Assembly (NCBI GenBank): GCA_013115135.1
Contig: JABANP010000007.1
Coordinates: 310,001 to 374,000 of the forward strand
DNA length: 64,000 bases
Direction of reading: 5' to 3'
Source: Perkinsus olseni
Taxonomy: Eukaryota; Perkinsozoa; Perkinsida; Perkinsidae
Part shown: positions 14,569-25,989 of the stretch, one piece after another
Layout: every line of letters starts with the position of its first letter
How positions within the stretch are numbered: the stretch's first letter is position 1
Program-made: the position numbers and the translations under genes
Notes under the pieces: model-generated
Databases searched by the model: none
Told to the model about the DNA's origin: nothing
The model's input: only the letters and a program-made list of their open reading frames with translations

Positions 14569-16097
14569 AGGCCGATAGATGTTGTGAGCGTATTGGGCTC
14601 CGGCAGGCCCGCTCTGGTAGGGCTGATACTGCTGCTGTTGCCCATACACCGGCTGAGCATACACTGGCTGGCCACCGTAGGCTACAGCGGTGGGGACTCC
14701 GCCATACGGCGGCTGCTGCTGTTGCTGTAGTGGCTGTGCATAAACAGGTTTGAGCGTAGGCAGGTTGCGCATAAGCCAGGTTGCGCATTGACTTGCTGGA
14801 CGGGTTGAGCATACACAGGCTGCTGCTGCTGTTGCGGAGGGGGTGGCGAGTACACTTGTTGGGGATACACTTGCTGAGGATAGGTAGACGGAGCAGCATA
14901 CTGTGGTTGACCATACGCCGGTTGGGGGAAGGCCTGTACAGTCGGGGGCTGCCCTTGGATGACCTGACCAGCGGCCATCGGAGGACCCATCATGGGCTGC
15001 ATGGGGGCGGCCTGTTGGGGGTACATTTGACCAGGTGCCTGAGGTGGTTGTGGTACTGACGGTAGCATTGGTGGAGCTGAAGGAGCGAAGGCTTGTTGGT
15101 CGTTGGTGATGCCCTGCGTTGGCATCGGTTGGCCGGTAAAAGGTGGCAGCCCTGGCGAGGCCACGGCAGCCGACGGAGGCCCCATGGGTACTCCCAGACA
15201 CTGCAGGAGAGGGGTTGTGGGTGGGCTGGAGTTGAACTCCAGGGTAGCCAACCATCGAGGGACCGCCCCAGCCCGACGCCGTCTTTTGGGGCAGCCGTAG
15301 AAGGCTCGTGCTCTTGAGCTGGGAGTGGCTTGAGATCAGAGTTAGAGGTGACTTGTGCGAGGCCTGCTTGATGATCACCGCCGGCAGGCTGGGTCACCGC
15401 CTGCTGAGCGACGCCAGCAACTGGGGCCGACGCTTGTTGGACACTACTGGCAGGCGGAGCAGAAGCGACCGCCGAGGCTGCGGCGGGCTGACCACTGTTG
15501 CCCATTGCTGCCGAGGTGGGCAGACTGCTCGGTAGGGCCGAGGTGGGCTGACCAGTGCTGACAGGTGGGGCGGAAACCGGCTGACCACTCTGTGGGACAG
15601 AAGGGGGCTGATTACCGCTGCCCACTGGTGCGGAGGGAGGCTGCCCACTGCCGGCCACTGGTGCAGACGTGGGCAGACTACCCGGTGGGACGGAGGTCGG
15701 CTGACTGCTGCTAGCCACCGGGGCAGAGGCGGGGTGTTCCCAAGCCGTGACCGTGACAAGGGGCGCTGAGGTATCTTGTACCACTTGAGTCGAGTTTGTG
15801 GCCGCACCAGCTTGGCCAACACCAGAGGTCTGAGTACCCGGTGGGCAGCTTCCCGTGACGACATGTGTCGGGCCATCACCAGCTGGTGCGGTTGCCGTAT
15901 AATGGCCGGCTTGAACAGGTATCTTTCACATAAACGCAGATGTGAGCGTCTCACTTCCAGTGCAGGCCACACCAACGACCATCCCGTCAACAAAGGCTTC
16001 AGCTTCACACCCTCTCTACCTGTGGTTGATAGACGTATGGTGAACTCTGCGGTGGTGGTACGCTGCCTCCTACAGGGTAGCTTGGTACGCCATTAGG
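14569..16097 (-). CDS. Pro/Gln/Ala-rich low-complexity protein
   Basis: The ATG near 16,095 opens MEPNGVPSYPVGGSVPPPQ. An intron (GTAGAG...GTGAAAG, about 15,930-16,020) leads in frame to a long region of imperfect repeats of the type SAPVAGSGQPPSAPVGSGNQ, then Pro/Gln/Met-rich sequence, and a C terminus of VYAQPVYGQQQQ-like repeats ending HNIYRP and TGA. There is no catalytic domain or zinc finger. The Tyr/Gln/Pro tail resembles prion-like or coat-type disordered regions. The last exons need at least one more splice to join their frames. Function unknown. Confidence 0.55.
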
Positions 16098-16566
16098 TTC
16101 CATAATGAAAACAAATAATAGTATTAACACTACCAGACTCAGTAGTATTGATTGCAGCCAATTCGGCGACGATTCCTGTGCTTATGACGACCCACTCCGG
16201 TAGAATGAGCTAGACGAAAGGTACTCCCAGTGGCTTGCCTGGCTGTCACTCCCTGGGACTTCGCTGCAAGGGAGAATGATAGGTGTCCCTCAATAGAAGC
16301 ATTCTGAAAGCCCTTCGAAACTATTTCGCGTACATTCTCTGGCCACACGACGGTCACAAATCATGATCCCGAATTTCGGGGCGCAGTGACGCAATAGCTG
16401 TGCTCGTATTCAATACGACGTATTGGGCTCACGTGACATTATACTATCGGGGCTAGTCGGGGAAACCTGGAGTGTGGCCCACACGCAGTTCATCACCCAG
16501 TAACGGCATGACGTTCAAACAGCATCGGTAAGAGAGAGTGGTGGCAATCAGCTGGGTTGTTGAATA
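16098..16566. other. Divergent intergenic region
   Basis: About 470 bp between the start of the Pro/Gln-rich gene (minus) and the start of glycosyltransferase-like copy A (plus). It should contain promoters for both. No recognisable element is seen. Confidence 0.5.
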
Positions 16567-18824
16567 ATGAGAAAACGTCGGTGGCCGAAGAAATGGAAGT
16601 CGTCCCTGACGACCCGTCTGATGTTGGTGGTGGGCCTTCTTGGGATGGTACTGTTGTTATCGACATACTGGCAATCAATACACCATCCATCACTCGGAAG
16701 GGATGACCCCCATCTCGAGTTGGGCGGGAAGAAGGAGGCCGACGATGGTGATCGCCGCATGCAGGCCTCCAGCCGTGGCGCTACTCGACGGCATCCCTTC
16801 AGTCCAACTGGTCACCTCTACCAAGACGTGCCCGAAGAGCTGCCCATCACAATACACTTCCGCCGAGAGCCTTTATGTCTGCTGTAATCGAGGCAGATGT
16901 AGTAAGGCGGTCACTGACTGTCCACCACCCTTATGGGACATGCCAATCCTGTAATACCACACGCAGTGCTGCCGCACACCCTCAATGAGAGATAGTGAGG
17001 GCTAGCGTCGATACCATCAGGTTCAGTGACGGTGATAGCAGGAGAAGCCCCTGTAGTCGCGCCAGTACTGGAGTAACCTGTGACCCTGATCGATTTCACC
17101 CCTTCAGAAACCACTGAACGCAAAGACTTGTGGTATGCCGAGCACCGCACGAGTTGGTGGATCTTCCAACATAGGCAACGACATGAGCGCTTACTGGCAT
17201 GTACTGGCGGAGTGAGGAACCCCTTGCCTCGTACACGATCCAGGCCTTAGGCGTAGCTGTTGTTACGGCGCAACCCTTTCACGCTCAAGTCAGCATGGGA
17301 GGGTCTTCCTTCACGGGCTATCTTCCGACTCAGTGGGACCCTCCCGACGGGTGGCGTGGCGATGCCGAGTAGGGTACCCCCATCAGCTTACCCGGATCCG
17401 AGCGGCTTTAATTAGGAAAGCGAAGGCTGCATGTCACTGTGCTCGCCCACAGTTCGCTCACGAGTGTGTCGGTGCGTGGACGGAAGCCCGGGGCCTCATA
17501 CGAGACTCCGTACGGCTACTGACGGGATCCGTCGGCCATACCATCCCAACCATCAGGTTAATGATACCCTCTATCGGGCTGGCCTAGCTCAGCGAGCATT
17601 GGCCAACACCCTCCCGGATGAAGTATTCGTCCATCAACGGTGTGCCTGGGAGACCCTGCTTTTACACGGTACTACCACTGGGTCCCCGATGCGCTTCTTC
17701 GTCAGGGCGTGGGCAATCTGTTCGAAGTCAATGCATCTCCGCGTATCCTCCTAGGGTTAGGGTTCATCGTTCTGCTCTCGCTGCAAGAGAATAGGGAGCC
17801 CCGGTCGGGAAATTCAAATCAAGGATTGGGTCGCCTGTCGACTCTTCGCCCTAGGAGGAGCATCATGCAGCCTGAGCCGCACAGACTGTGCGGAATAGAG
17901 AAATGCTGACGGAGTGTTTAGTAGTTTAAATTTGCAGCTTGCGTTCAAATGTTGGTGCATCCAGGTATCCAGATGCTGAAATAGATGTCCATCATTTGGC
18001 TTTTGCATGGCTTCCGAAGGGTGGTAGCTTCGTTATCAGGTATGTACGGACCGATGTCTTTCTCTGTCTTCCGTCACGCGGTCAAGCCCACAACGACGAG
18101 AGTGACCTTCATTGAAGGAAAGGCAGGGGACTCATGGCTCTGCGTTAGGGTAGTAGGCTGAGAGGAACCCGTCTGTCTCCGGCAGGCTCTTTCGCCTGTT
18201 GAGTTCTCGCCGACTGTAGTGGTTTTAGGGTTTCTCCTTGTCAGATTCGCGAGAGCATCCAGGACTTCATCCGTGCAGACCATCCCGATGTGTCCTTTCG
18301 AGTTCTGCTCGGGGACACCAACCCAGACTCGATATCGATGGACTTCGCCCGGCTGGTGATCTACCTCAATTTTTTCGACCGCCATATTCCCTGGGATCTC
18401 GTACCCGACAGGTTTACGCCCCGATACTCGTCCGAGGCCCATCATCCTTCAACCTTTGGGCTGCCCTGGCCAATCAGGGTCAGGTAGCCGCTGTAGGTCC
18501 ACCTCGGACCATCATTACAGCCCATCTCAGGTCTACTCTCCCCCCAATCCTCATACGTGGGGATGGACGACGACAGACCTGGGCAGCGACTGGCACTGGG
18601 TAACCACGGCTAGAGTCCTCACTAGAGCCGTTGCCAAAAAGGAGGTACGATGAAGGCCTTTCAGTGACTGGCCCCGGGATACGGTTCTTCAGCTTAAGCT
18701 AAAACGCCCGTTAGAGAAGAAACCTCGGAAGGAGGGCGAGCTAGCATGGACGGACCTCTTCCTTCAAAGAGCCATGCCTTGGCTGAGGGAAGATCCAGTC
18801 TGGTTTAACCATACCGCACCATGA
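16567..18824 (+). CDS. Type II membrane glycosyltransferase-like protein, copy A (possibly interrupted)
   Basis: The start at 16567 gives a short basic head and a single signal-anchor helix (LMLVVGLLGMVLLLSTYW), a Golgi type II layout. Downstream exons, joined by introns of about 43-60 nt, contain MGGSSFTGYLPTQWDPP, EVFVHQRCAWETLL, MYGPMSFSVFR, SMDFARLVYAPILVRGPSSF, NLWAALANQGQVYSPP and TTDLGSDWHW. The HQRC...GPSSF...LG-FHW-like order is what I associate with fucosyltransferase-like GT-B enzymes of protists and algae; the substrate is unknown. Comparison with copy B (41,189-43,173) supports these frames, since most differences fall at third codon positions. Relative to B, copy A has about 370 extra bases near 17,665-18,035 and a one-base difference near 16,932, so it may be damaged. 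It ends TGA 18822-18824, 133 bp before TPI. Confidence 0.5.
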
Positions 18825-18957
18825 GCCAAATGCACTTGTCCTTTCTCGCGATAAGTGTTTTTGAGTGGACAGTGTCAACGCCTGTCGGCTGATGAGGGTT
18901 CCGATGGGCTGCGCGTTAAAAAGGGCCGAATACCGCCATCTCAGCTTCCCCTTTTTT

Positions 18958-20239
<1,282 letters not shown>

Positions 20240-21224
20240 TGAGCCGGCGGGCTGCTTTCCTCGCTATCTGTGATTCTGCACTCTTGTGACTTTATCCTCT
20301 ATTAGCCAGTTTCTATGGTATTCCTGTGCCGCGTTCCGCAGATACATGCGGAGTGCGGGCCACGAGGTACTCCTCTCCAATGCTTGCCCCTGGAGTCGTG
20401 GTATAGGGTGAGAATCCAAGGCGCAATGGCAACATAGACCCTCCTCTTCCCCTGTCTTTGCCGTCGCTCGCCCAGGCGATGGTTACGTCTAGCGAGACGG
20501 CCCGACAGCGGGCGCGCTGACGCGCCGCCCGCCTGTTATTCTTCAACGTGGGTTAACGTTCATCAGTTTAACGTTCTTCAAAAGCGGCGGTGGGATCAAC
20601 CTGTACGGTGATTTCTGCAATTTTTCCTTCAATGAAATTCGGAATTTCAAATTCCCAATGACGTAGAGGATGGGACGGATAGATGTAGCTGACTGGCCAA
20701 GGTAGCTAGGGCAATGCGAATTGCGTTGCCCACAGCAGAATTGGTGTGGTCCATATGTCACAGACTGTTCAGAACAGCCTACAACACGAAAGCAACTCAC
20801 GATGAGCTGCCAGACAGATCGAACCACAAGGCGGTGGTCGCTGTGGAGAGACCCACAGACTGTGACTCACCACACTCCAGTCAGCGATCATCTATTAGGA
20901 CTGAGAATGTCCAGCAACGAATACAATCCCAAGTCTCTCTGCGGACTTACCTCGGAATATCGTTGAAGACAAACTCTAGTCCTACCTCCACATCGAGGGA
21001 TTGGGCCGGGAAGGGCGTGAAAATCAGCCAAAGTCTGGTGAGCACCAGACAACCAACATCATACGTTGATAACTAGTAGCGCTTGAATATCTGCACTAGC
21101 TTCATTTGTGCGGAAGATGCTCCAACGGCTCGTTGCACAACCGATCGTCGACTTCGTTGTGCGGGGGTGAAAAATTCCTCTACTCCCCGAATTTCACTCT
21201 CGTCGATCAGCCGTAGTCGATCAC
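20240..21224. other. Intergenic region before tRNA array
   Basis: Nearly 1 kb with no supported gene. Short open frames exist on both strands but have no recognisable domain, splice pattern or paralogue. The last 160 bases before 21,225 are unique sequence abutting the first array unit. Confidence 0.5.
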
Positions 21225-21296
21225 TGCCATGAAAATTCTTTAGCAAAATTTCAGTGATTTTTCCCTTTAAAAGGGGCAGTAAACAACTGCATCCAT

Positions 21297-21369
21297 AGCC
21301 TTCTGCCGGAGTTGAACCGACGACCTCCCGCTTACTAAGCGGGTGCTCTACCAACTAAGCTAAGAAGGC
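21297..21369 (-). tRNA. tRNA-Thr (AGU), array copy 1
   Basis: 73-nt cloverleaf: acceptor GCCTTCT/AGAAGGC with discriminator T, D arm AGCTTAGTTGGTAGAGC, anticodon stem CCCGC/GCGGG, loop TTAGTAA (anticodon AGT), T loop TTCAACT. A TTTT tract lies about 24 nt downstream. No intron and no encoded CCA. Confidence 0.95.
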
Positions 21370-21532
21370 ACGCGCTTAACTCAGAGGTGGTAATGATCGA
21401 AATCTGGGCGCACGAAACGAAAACCGTTACAACTGAAGTGGTTCAAGAAAATCTGGGAAAATTTGTGAAAATTCTTTAGCAAAATTTCAGTAATTTTTCC
21501 CTTTAAAAGGGGCAGTAAACAACTGTATCCAT

Positions 21533-21605
21533 AGCCTTCTGCCGGAGTTGAACCGACGACCTCCCGCTTACTAAGCGGGTGCTCTACCAACTAAGCTAAG
21601 AAGGC
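21533..21605 (-). tRNA. tRNA-Thr (AGU), array copy 2
   Basis: Identical to copy 1 over 73 nt, with a TTTT tract about 24 nt downstream. Confidence 0.95.
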
Positions 21606-21768
21606 ACGCGCTTAACTCAGAGGTGGTAATGATCGAAATCTGGGCGCACGAAACGAGAACCGTTACAACTGAATTGGTTCAAGAAATTCTTGGAAAATTT
21701 GTGAAAATTCTTTAGCAAAATTTCAGAAATTTTTCCCTTTAAAAGGGGCAGTAAAAAACTGCATCCAT

Positions 21769-21841
21769 AGCCTTCTGACGGAGTTGAATCGACGACCTCC
21801 CGCTTACTAAGCGGGTGCTCTACCAACTAAGCTAAGAAGGC
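21769..21841 (-). tRNA. tRNA-Thr (AGU), array copy 3, variant T arm
   Basis: Two substitutions fall in the T stem (GTCGA/CCGTC instead of GTCGG/CCGGC), creating two mismatches. The B box loses its usual GGTTC form. Anticodon AGT is unchanged. Probably poorly expressed or a pseudogene. Confidence 0.75.
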
Positions 21842-22003
21842 ACGCGCTTAACTCAGAGGTGGTAATGATCGAAATCTGGGCGCACGAAACGAAAACCGTT
21901 ACAACTGAAGTGGTTCAAGAAATTCTGGGAAAATTTGTGAAAATTCTTTAGCAAAATTTCAGAAATTTTTCCCTTCAGAAGGGCAGTAAACAACTGTATC
22001 CAT

Positions 22004-22076
22004 AGCCTTCTGCCGGAGTTGAACCGACGACCTCCCGCTTACTAAGCGGGTGCTCTACCAACTAAGCTAAGAAGGC
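22004..22076 (-). tRNA. tRNA-Thr (AGU), array copy 4
   Basis: Consensus tRNA. The 3' flank has the 13-nt palindrome CCCTTCTGAAGGG in place of a nearby T tract. Confidence 0.95.
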
Positions 22077-22240
22077 ACGCGCTTAACTCAGAGGTGGTAA
22101 TGATCGAAATCTGGGCGCACGAAACGAAAACCGTTACAACTGAAGTGGTTCAAGAAATTCTGGGAAAATTTGTGAAAATTCTTTAGCAAAATTTCAGAAA
22201 TTTTTCCCTTTAAGAAGGGGCAGTAAACAACTGTATCCAT

Positions 22241-22313
22241 AGCCTTCTGCCGGAGTTGAACCGACGACCTCCCGCTTACTAAGCGGGTGCTCTACCAACT
22301 AAGCTAAGAAGGC
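22241..22313 (-). tRNA. tRNA-Thr (AGU), array copy 5
   Basis: Consensus tRNA. The 3' flank is an intermediate variant (CCCCTTCTTAAAGGG). Confidence 0.95.
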
Positions 22314-22475
22314 ACGCGCTTAACTCAGAGGTGGTAATGATCGAAATCTGGGCGCACGAAACGAAAACCGTTACAACTGAAGTGGTTCAAGAAATTCTGG
22401 GAAAATTTGTGAAAATTCTTTAGCAAAATTTCAGAAATTTTTCCCTTCAGAAGGGCAGTAAACAACTGTATCCAT

Positions 22476-22548
22476 AGCCTTCTGCCGGAGTTGAACCGAC
22501 GACCTCCCGCTTACTAAGCGGGTGCTCTACCAACTAAGCTAAGAAGGC
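22476..22548 (-). tRNA. tRNA-Thr (AGU), array copy 6
   Basis: Consensus tRNA with the palindromic 3' flank. Confidence 0.95.
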
Positions 22549-22711
22549 ACGCGCTTAACTCAGAGGTGGTAATGATCGAAATCTGGGCGCACGAAACGAA
22601 AACCGTTACAACTGAAGTGGTTCAAGAAATTCTGGCAAAATTTGTGAAAATTCTTTAGCAAAATTTCAGTAATTTTTCCCTTTAAAAGGGGCAGTAAACA
22701 ACTGCATCCAT

Positions 22712-22784
22712 AGCCTTCTGCCGGAGTTGAACCGACGACCTCCCGCTTACTAAGCGGGTGCTCTACCAACTAAGCTAAGAAGGC
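22712..22784 (-). tRNA. tRNA-Thr (AGU), array copy 7
   Basis: Consensus tRNA with the T-tract 3' flank. Confidence 0.95.
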
Positions 22785-22946
22785 ACGCGCTTAACTCAGA
22801 GGTGGTAATGATCGAAATCTGGGCGCACGAAACGAAACCCGTTACAACTGAAATGGTTCAAGAAATTCTGGAAAAATTTGTGAAAATTCTTTAGCAAAAT
22901 TTCAGAAATTTTTCCCTTCAGAAGGGCAGTAAACAACTGTATCCAT

Positions 22947-23019
22947 AGCCTTCTGCCGGAGTTGAACCGACGACCTCCCGCTTACTAAGCGGGTGCTCTA
23001 CCAACTAAGCTAAGAAGGC
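22947..23019 (-). tRNA. tRNA-Thr (AGU), array copy 8
   Basis: Consensus tRNA with the palindromic 3' flank. Confidence 0.95.
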
Positions 23020-23182
23020 ACGCGCTTAACTCAGAGGTGGTAATGATCGAAATCTGGGCGCACGAAACGAAAACCGTTACAACTGAAGTGGTTCAAGAAA
23101 TTCTGGGAAAATTTGTGAAAATTCTTTAGCAAAATTTCAGTAATTTTTCCCCTTCAGAAGGGCAGTAAACAACTGCATCCAT

Positions 23183-23255
23183 AGCCTTCTGCCGGAGTTG
23201 AACCGACGACCTCCCGCTTACTAAGCGGGTGCTCTACCAACTAAGCTAAGAAGGC
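23183..23255 (-). tRNA. tRNA-Thr (AGU), array copy 9
   Basis: Consensus tRNA with the palindromic 3' flank. Confidence 0.95.
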
Positions 23256-23418
23256 ACGCGCTTAACTCAGAGGTGGTAATGATCGAAATCTGGGCGCACG
23301 AAACGAAAACCGTTACAACTGAAGTGGTTCAAGAAATCCTTGCAAAAATTTGTAAAAATTCTTTAGCAAAATTTCAGAAAATTTTCCCTTCAGAAGGGCA
23401 GTAAACAACTGTATCCAT

Positions 23419-23491
23419 AGCCTTCTGCCGGAGTTGAACCGACGACCTCCCGCTTACTAAGCGGGTGCTCTACCAACTAAGCTAAGAAGGC
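23419..23491 (-). tRNA. tRNA-Thr (AGU), array copy 10
   Basis: Consensus tRNA with the palindromic 3' flank. Confidence 0.95.
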
Positions 23492-23653
23492 ACGCGCTTA
23501 ACTCAGAGGTGGTAATGATCGAAATCTGGGCGCACGAAACGAAAACCGTTACAACTGAAGTGGTTCAAGAAATTCTGGGAAAATTTGTGAAAATTCTTTA
23601 GCAAAATTTCAGAAATTTTTCCCTTCAGAAGGGCAGTAAACAACTGTATCCAT

Positions 23654-23726
23654 AGCCTTCTGCCGGAGTTGAACCGACGACCTCCCGCTTACTAAGCGGG
23701 TGCTCTACCAACTAAGCTAAGAAGGC
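23654..23726 (-). tRNA. tRNA-Thr (AGU), array copy 11
   Basis: Consensus tRNA with the palindromic 3' flank. Confidence 0.95.
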
Positions 23727-23888
23727 ACGCGCTTAACTCAGAGGTGGTAATGATCGAAATCTGGGCGCACGAAACGAAAACCGTTACAACTGAAGTGGTT
23801 CAAGAAATTCTGGGAAAATTTGTGAAAATTCTTTAGCAAAATTTCAGAAATTTTTCCCTTCAGAAGGGCAGTAAACAACTGTATCCAT

Positions 23889-23961
23889 AGCCTTCTGCCG
23901 GAGTTGAACCGACGACCTCCCGCTTACTAAGCGGGTGCTCTACCAACTAAGCTAAGAAGGC
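23889..23961 (-). tRNA. tRNA-Thr (AGU), array copy 12
   Basis: Consensus tRNA with the palindromic 3' flank. Confidence 0.95.
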
Positions 23962-24123
23962 ACGCGCTTAACTCAGAGGTGGTAATGATCGAAATCTGGG
24001 CGCACGAAACGAAAACCGTTACAACTGAAGTGGTTCAAGAAATTCTGGGAAAATTTGTGAAAATTCTTTAGCAAAATTTCAGAAATTTTTCCCTTCAGAA
24101 GGGCAGTAAACAACTGTATCCAT

Positions 24124-24196
24124 AGCCTTCTGCCGGAGTTGAACCGACGACCTCCCGCTTACTAAGCGGGTGCTCTACCAACTAAGCTAAGAAGGC
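24124..24196 (-). tRNA. tRNA-Thr (AGU), array copy 13
   Basis: Consensus tRNA. Last copy before the 917-bp insertion. Its leader has one substitution (GTTTAACTC for GCTTAACTC on the plus strand). Confidence 0.95.
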
Positions 24197-24277
24197 ACGC
24201 GTTTAACTCAGAGGTGGTAATGATCGAAATCTGGGCGCACGAAGCGAAAACCGTTACAACTGAAGTGGTTCAAGAAA

Positions 24278-25194
24278 ATGCAAGGTTGATAGGAAGACAA
24301 GGCGCAGCCGAAGGCTGCGATGTGCCGGACTATCAACCGGTCAAAACCCGCAGAAATCAGGACGCTTCGGGGACAGCCTCCCCGAACTTTGCGCGAAGGA
24401 ACACAACGTGACAGCTCGCGCGCCCAGTTGTTATTGCTATGAAACGCTCGGGCCGGTGATACGAGCTATCGCTAGCCGCGCCCTCTCAGGAACGTCTGCT
24501 CGACGCTCGAAATTTTTTTCCCATCCCACGCCCGCCCGGGATACTTCTCTTCGCATGTCCTCGCTTTCGCTGAAGACGCTCCCAGAAACTGCCAACTTGT
24601 GACCGGCACCGCCGGTCAGCAGCAGGGAGCTGTGACCGCCGAGTACTCGAAGCCGCCGCCGCTTAGTATGCGCCACGTGTAGATTGTGCAGTACGCAAGC
24701 TAAACGGCCTAAGCGGCTCTGAATGTACTCAGCACTGCCGAGTCGGCAGCCCGCTGGCAGAAAGGCGAACTAGGTGCTCGCCACGGCGATGACATTGCCG
24801 GAGCGAGTCACTGTTCGAGATCGCTGTGAACGTCTTGGCCAGTAGGGCCAACTCAATATTCGACGTCACAGGGCTCCCTTTCAAGCCCAGCCACTGTTTG
24901 GACCAGCGCCGTCTCCGCACGGCACGGCGCGCAATTGTTCATCAGTTGGCTTGGTAAGGAGACGTGTAGGCGCCTCTGCTCAGTTGCCCACCCACAGCTT
25001 GTGGAATCCACAGTGTGGACAACAGAGCCGCCAGCTCAAATCGTCAGGGTGGGTGTCTGGCCCAATCAGCGGCCAGTGACATCACCATCCGTAAGTCACC
25101 ACCCACCAAAGCATGGCCACCCGATCGGGTCGCGGTCTGTCCGCCTCTCTCTCACCCATTGTTTGGACAGTTCGTGATTTCGTTGCGGGTTTTG
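24278..25194. mobile_element. 917-bp insertion interrupting the tRNA array
   Basis: Array sequence stops after CAAGAAA (24277) and resumes at TCTGGGAAAA (25195), so unrelated DNA sits inside one unit. It is GC-rich and has no clear ORF or terminal inverted repeat. A partial inverted repeat (CAAAACCCGCA near 24,344 and its complement at about 25,184-25,194) is the only structure seen. It could be a transposable element, a filler insertion or a chimeric join. No target duplication is evident. Confidence 0.5.
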
Positions 25195-25284
25195 TCTGGG
25201 AAAATTTGTGAAAATCCTTTAGCAAAATTTCAGAAATTTTTCCTTTCAGAAGGGCAGTAAACAACTGTATACAACTGTATCCAT

Positions 25285-25357
25285 AGCCTTCTGCCGGAGT
25301 TGAACCGACGACCTCCCGCCTACTAAGCGGGTGCTCTACCAACTAAGCTAAGAAGGC
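25285..25357 (-). tRNA. tRNA-Thr (AGU), array copy 14
   Basis: One change in the anticodon loop (position 38 A to G, loop TTAGTAG). Anticodon unchanged. Its 3' flank has a 10-bp duplication (ACAACTGTAT twice on the plus strand). Confidence 0.9.
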
Positions 25358-25520
25358 ACGCGCTCAACTCAGAGGTGGTAATGATCGAAATCTGGGCGCA
25401 CGAAACGAAAACCGTTACAACTGAAGTGGTTCAAGAAATTCTGGCAGAATTTGTGAAAATTCTTTAGCAAAATTTCAGTAATTTTTCCCTTCAAAAGGGG
25501 CAGTAAACAACTGTATCCAT

Positions 25521-25593
25521 AGCCTTCTGCCGGAGTTGAACCGACGACCTCCCACTTACTAAGCGGGTGCTCTACCAACTAAGCTAAGAAGGC
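25521..25593 (-). tRNA. tRNA-Thr (AGU), array copy 15
   Basis: One change in the anticodon stem (CCCGC/GTGGG, a tolerated G-U pair). The 3' flank has TTTT. Probably functional. Confidence 0.9.
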
Positions 25594-25754
25594 TCGCGCT
25601 TAACTCGGAGGTGCTAATGATCGAAATCGGGGCGCACGAAACGAAAACCGTTACAACTGAAGTGGTTCAAGAAATTCTGGCAAAATCTGTGAAAATTCTT
25701 TAGCAAAATTTCAGTAATTTTCCCTTTAAAGGGGCAGTGATCAATTGCACCTAT

Positions 25755-25788
25755 AGCCTTCTGCCGGAGCCAACTAAGCTAAGAAGGC
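25755..25788 (-). pseudogene. Deleted tRNA-Thr relic, array copy 16
   Basis: Keeps both acceptor arms and the 5' D-arm half but lacks 39 internal nt covering the anticodon arm and T loop. The unit flanks are intact, so the deletion occurred inside an existing unit at the array edge. Confidence 0.93.
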
Positions 25789-25989
25789 ACGCGCTTAACT
25801 CAGAGGTGGTAATGATCGAAATCTGGGCGCACGAAACGAAAACCGTTACAACTGAAGTGGTTCAAGAAATTCTGGCAAAATTTGTGAAAATTCTTTAGCA
25901 AAATTTCTGTAAACAAACGATTACCAAAAGGGCGCGTTATCGCAGAAACGCTCTAGTTTGAGATCTAGGCGCATGAAACCTTGAGGCCA

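Larger units (their letters stand above)
21225..25910 (-). repeat. Tandem array of about 235-bp units, each with one tRNA-Thr(AGU) gene
   Basis: Start-to-start spacing of the tRNA genes is 234-237 bp, except for one 1,161-bp interval caused by an insertion. Each unit carries the tRNA, a leader with CACGCGCTTAACTCAGAGG, an A/T-rich segment containing TTTAGCAAAATTTCAG, and a short palindrome (CCCTTCTGAAGGG or a T-rich variant) about 24 nt 3' of the tRNA. Units are close to identical, implying recent expansion or ongoing homogenisation. Long open frames crossing the units are by-products of the repeat. Confidence 0.95.

Noticed and set aside
17745..17770. TTAGGG-like repeats suggesting a telomere remnant
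   Set aside because: Only two partial units (TAGGGTTAGGGTT), within the range of chance; a similar GGTTAGGGTTAG at 53,220 is also isolated.
20313..20546. Arg-rich minus-strand frame after TPI
   Set aside because: Uses a non-ATG start, has no domain and lies in TPI's 3' flank.
21073..25578. Repeated open frames of about 69 codons starting MVEHPLSKREVV on the minus strand
   Set aside because: They read straight through the tRNA gene and its spacer. Similarity among copies reflects the DNA repeat, and the tRNA cloverleaf explains the conserved part.
21225..25910. CRISPR-like array because of regular repeat spacing
   Set aside because: The repeat is a whole 235-bp tRNA unit with no variable spacers, in a eukaryotic genome.
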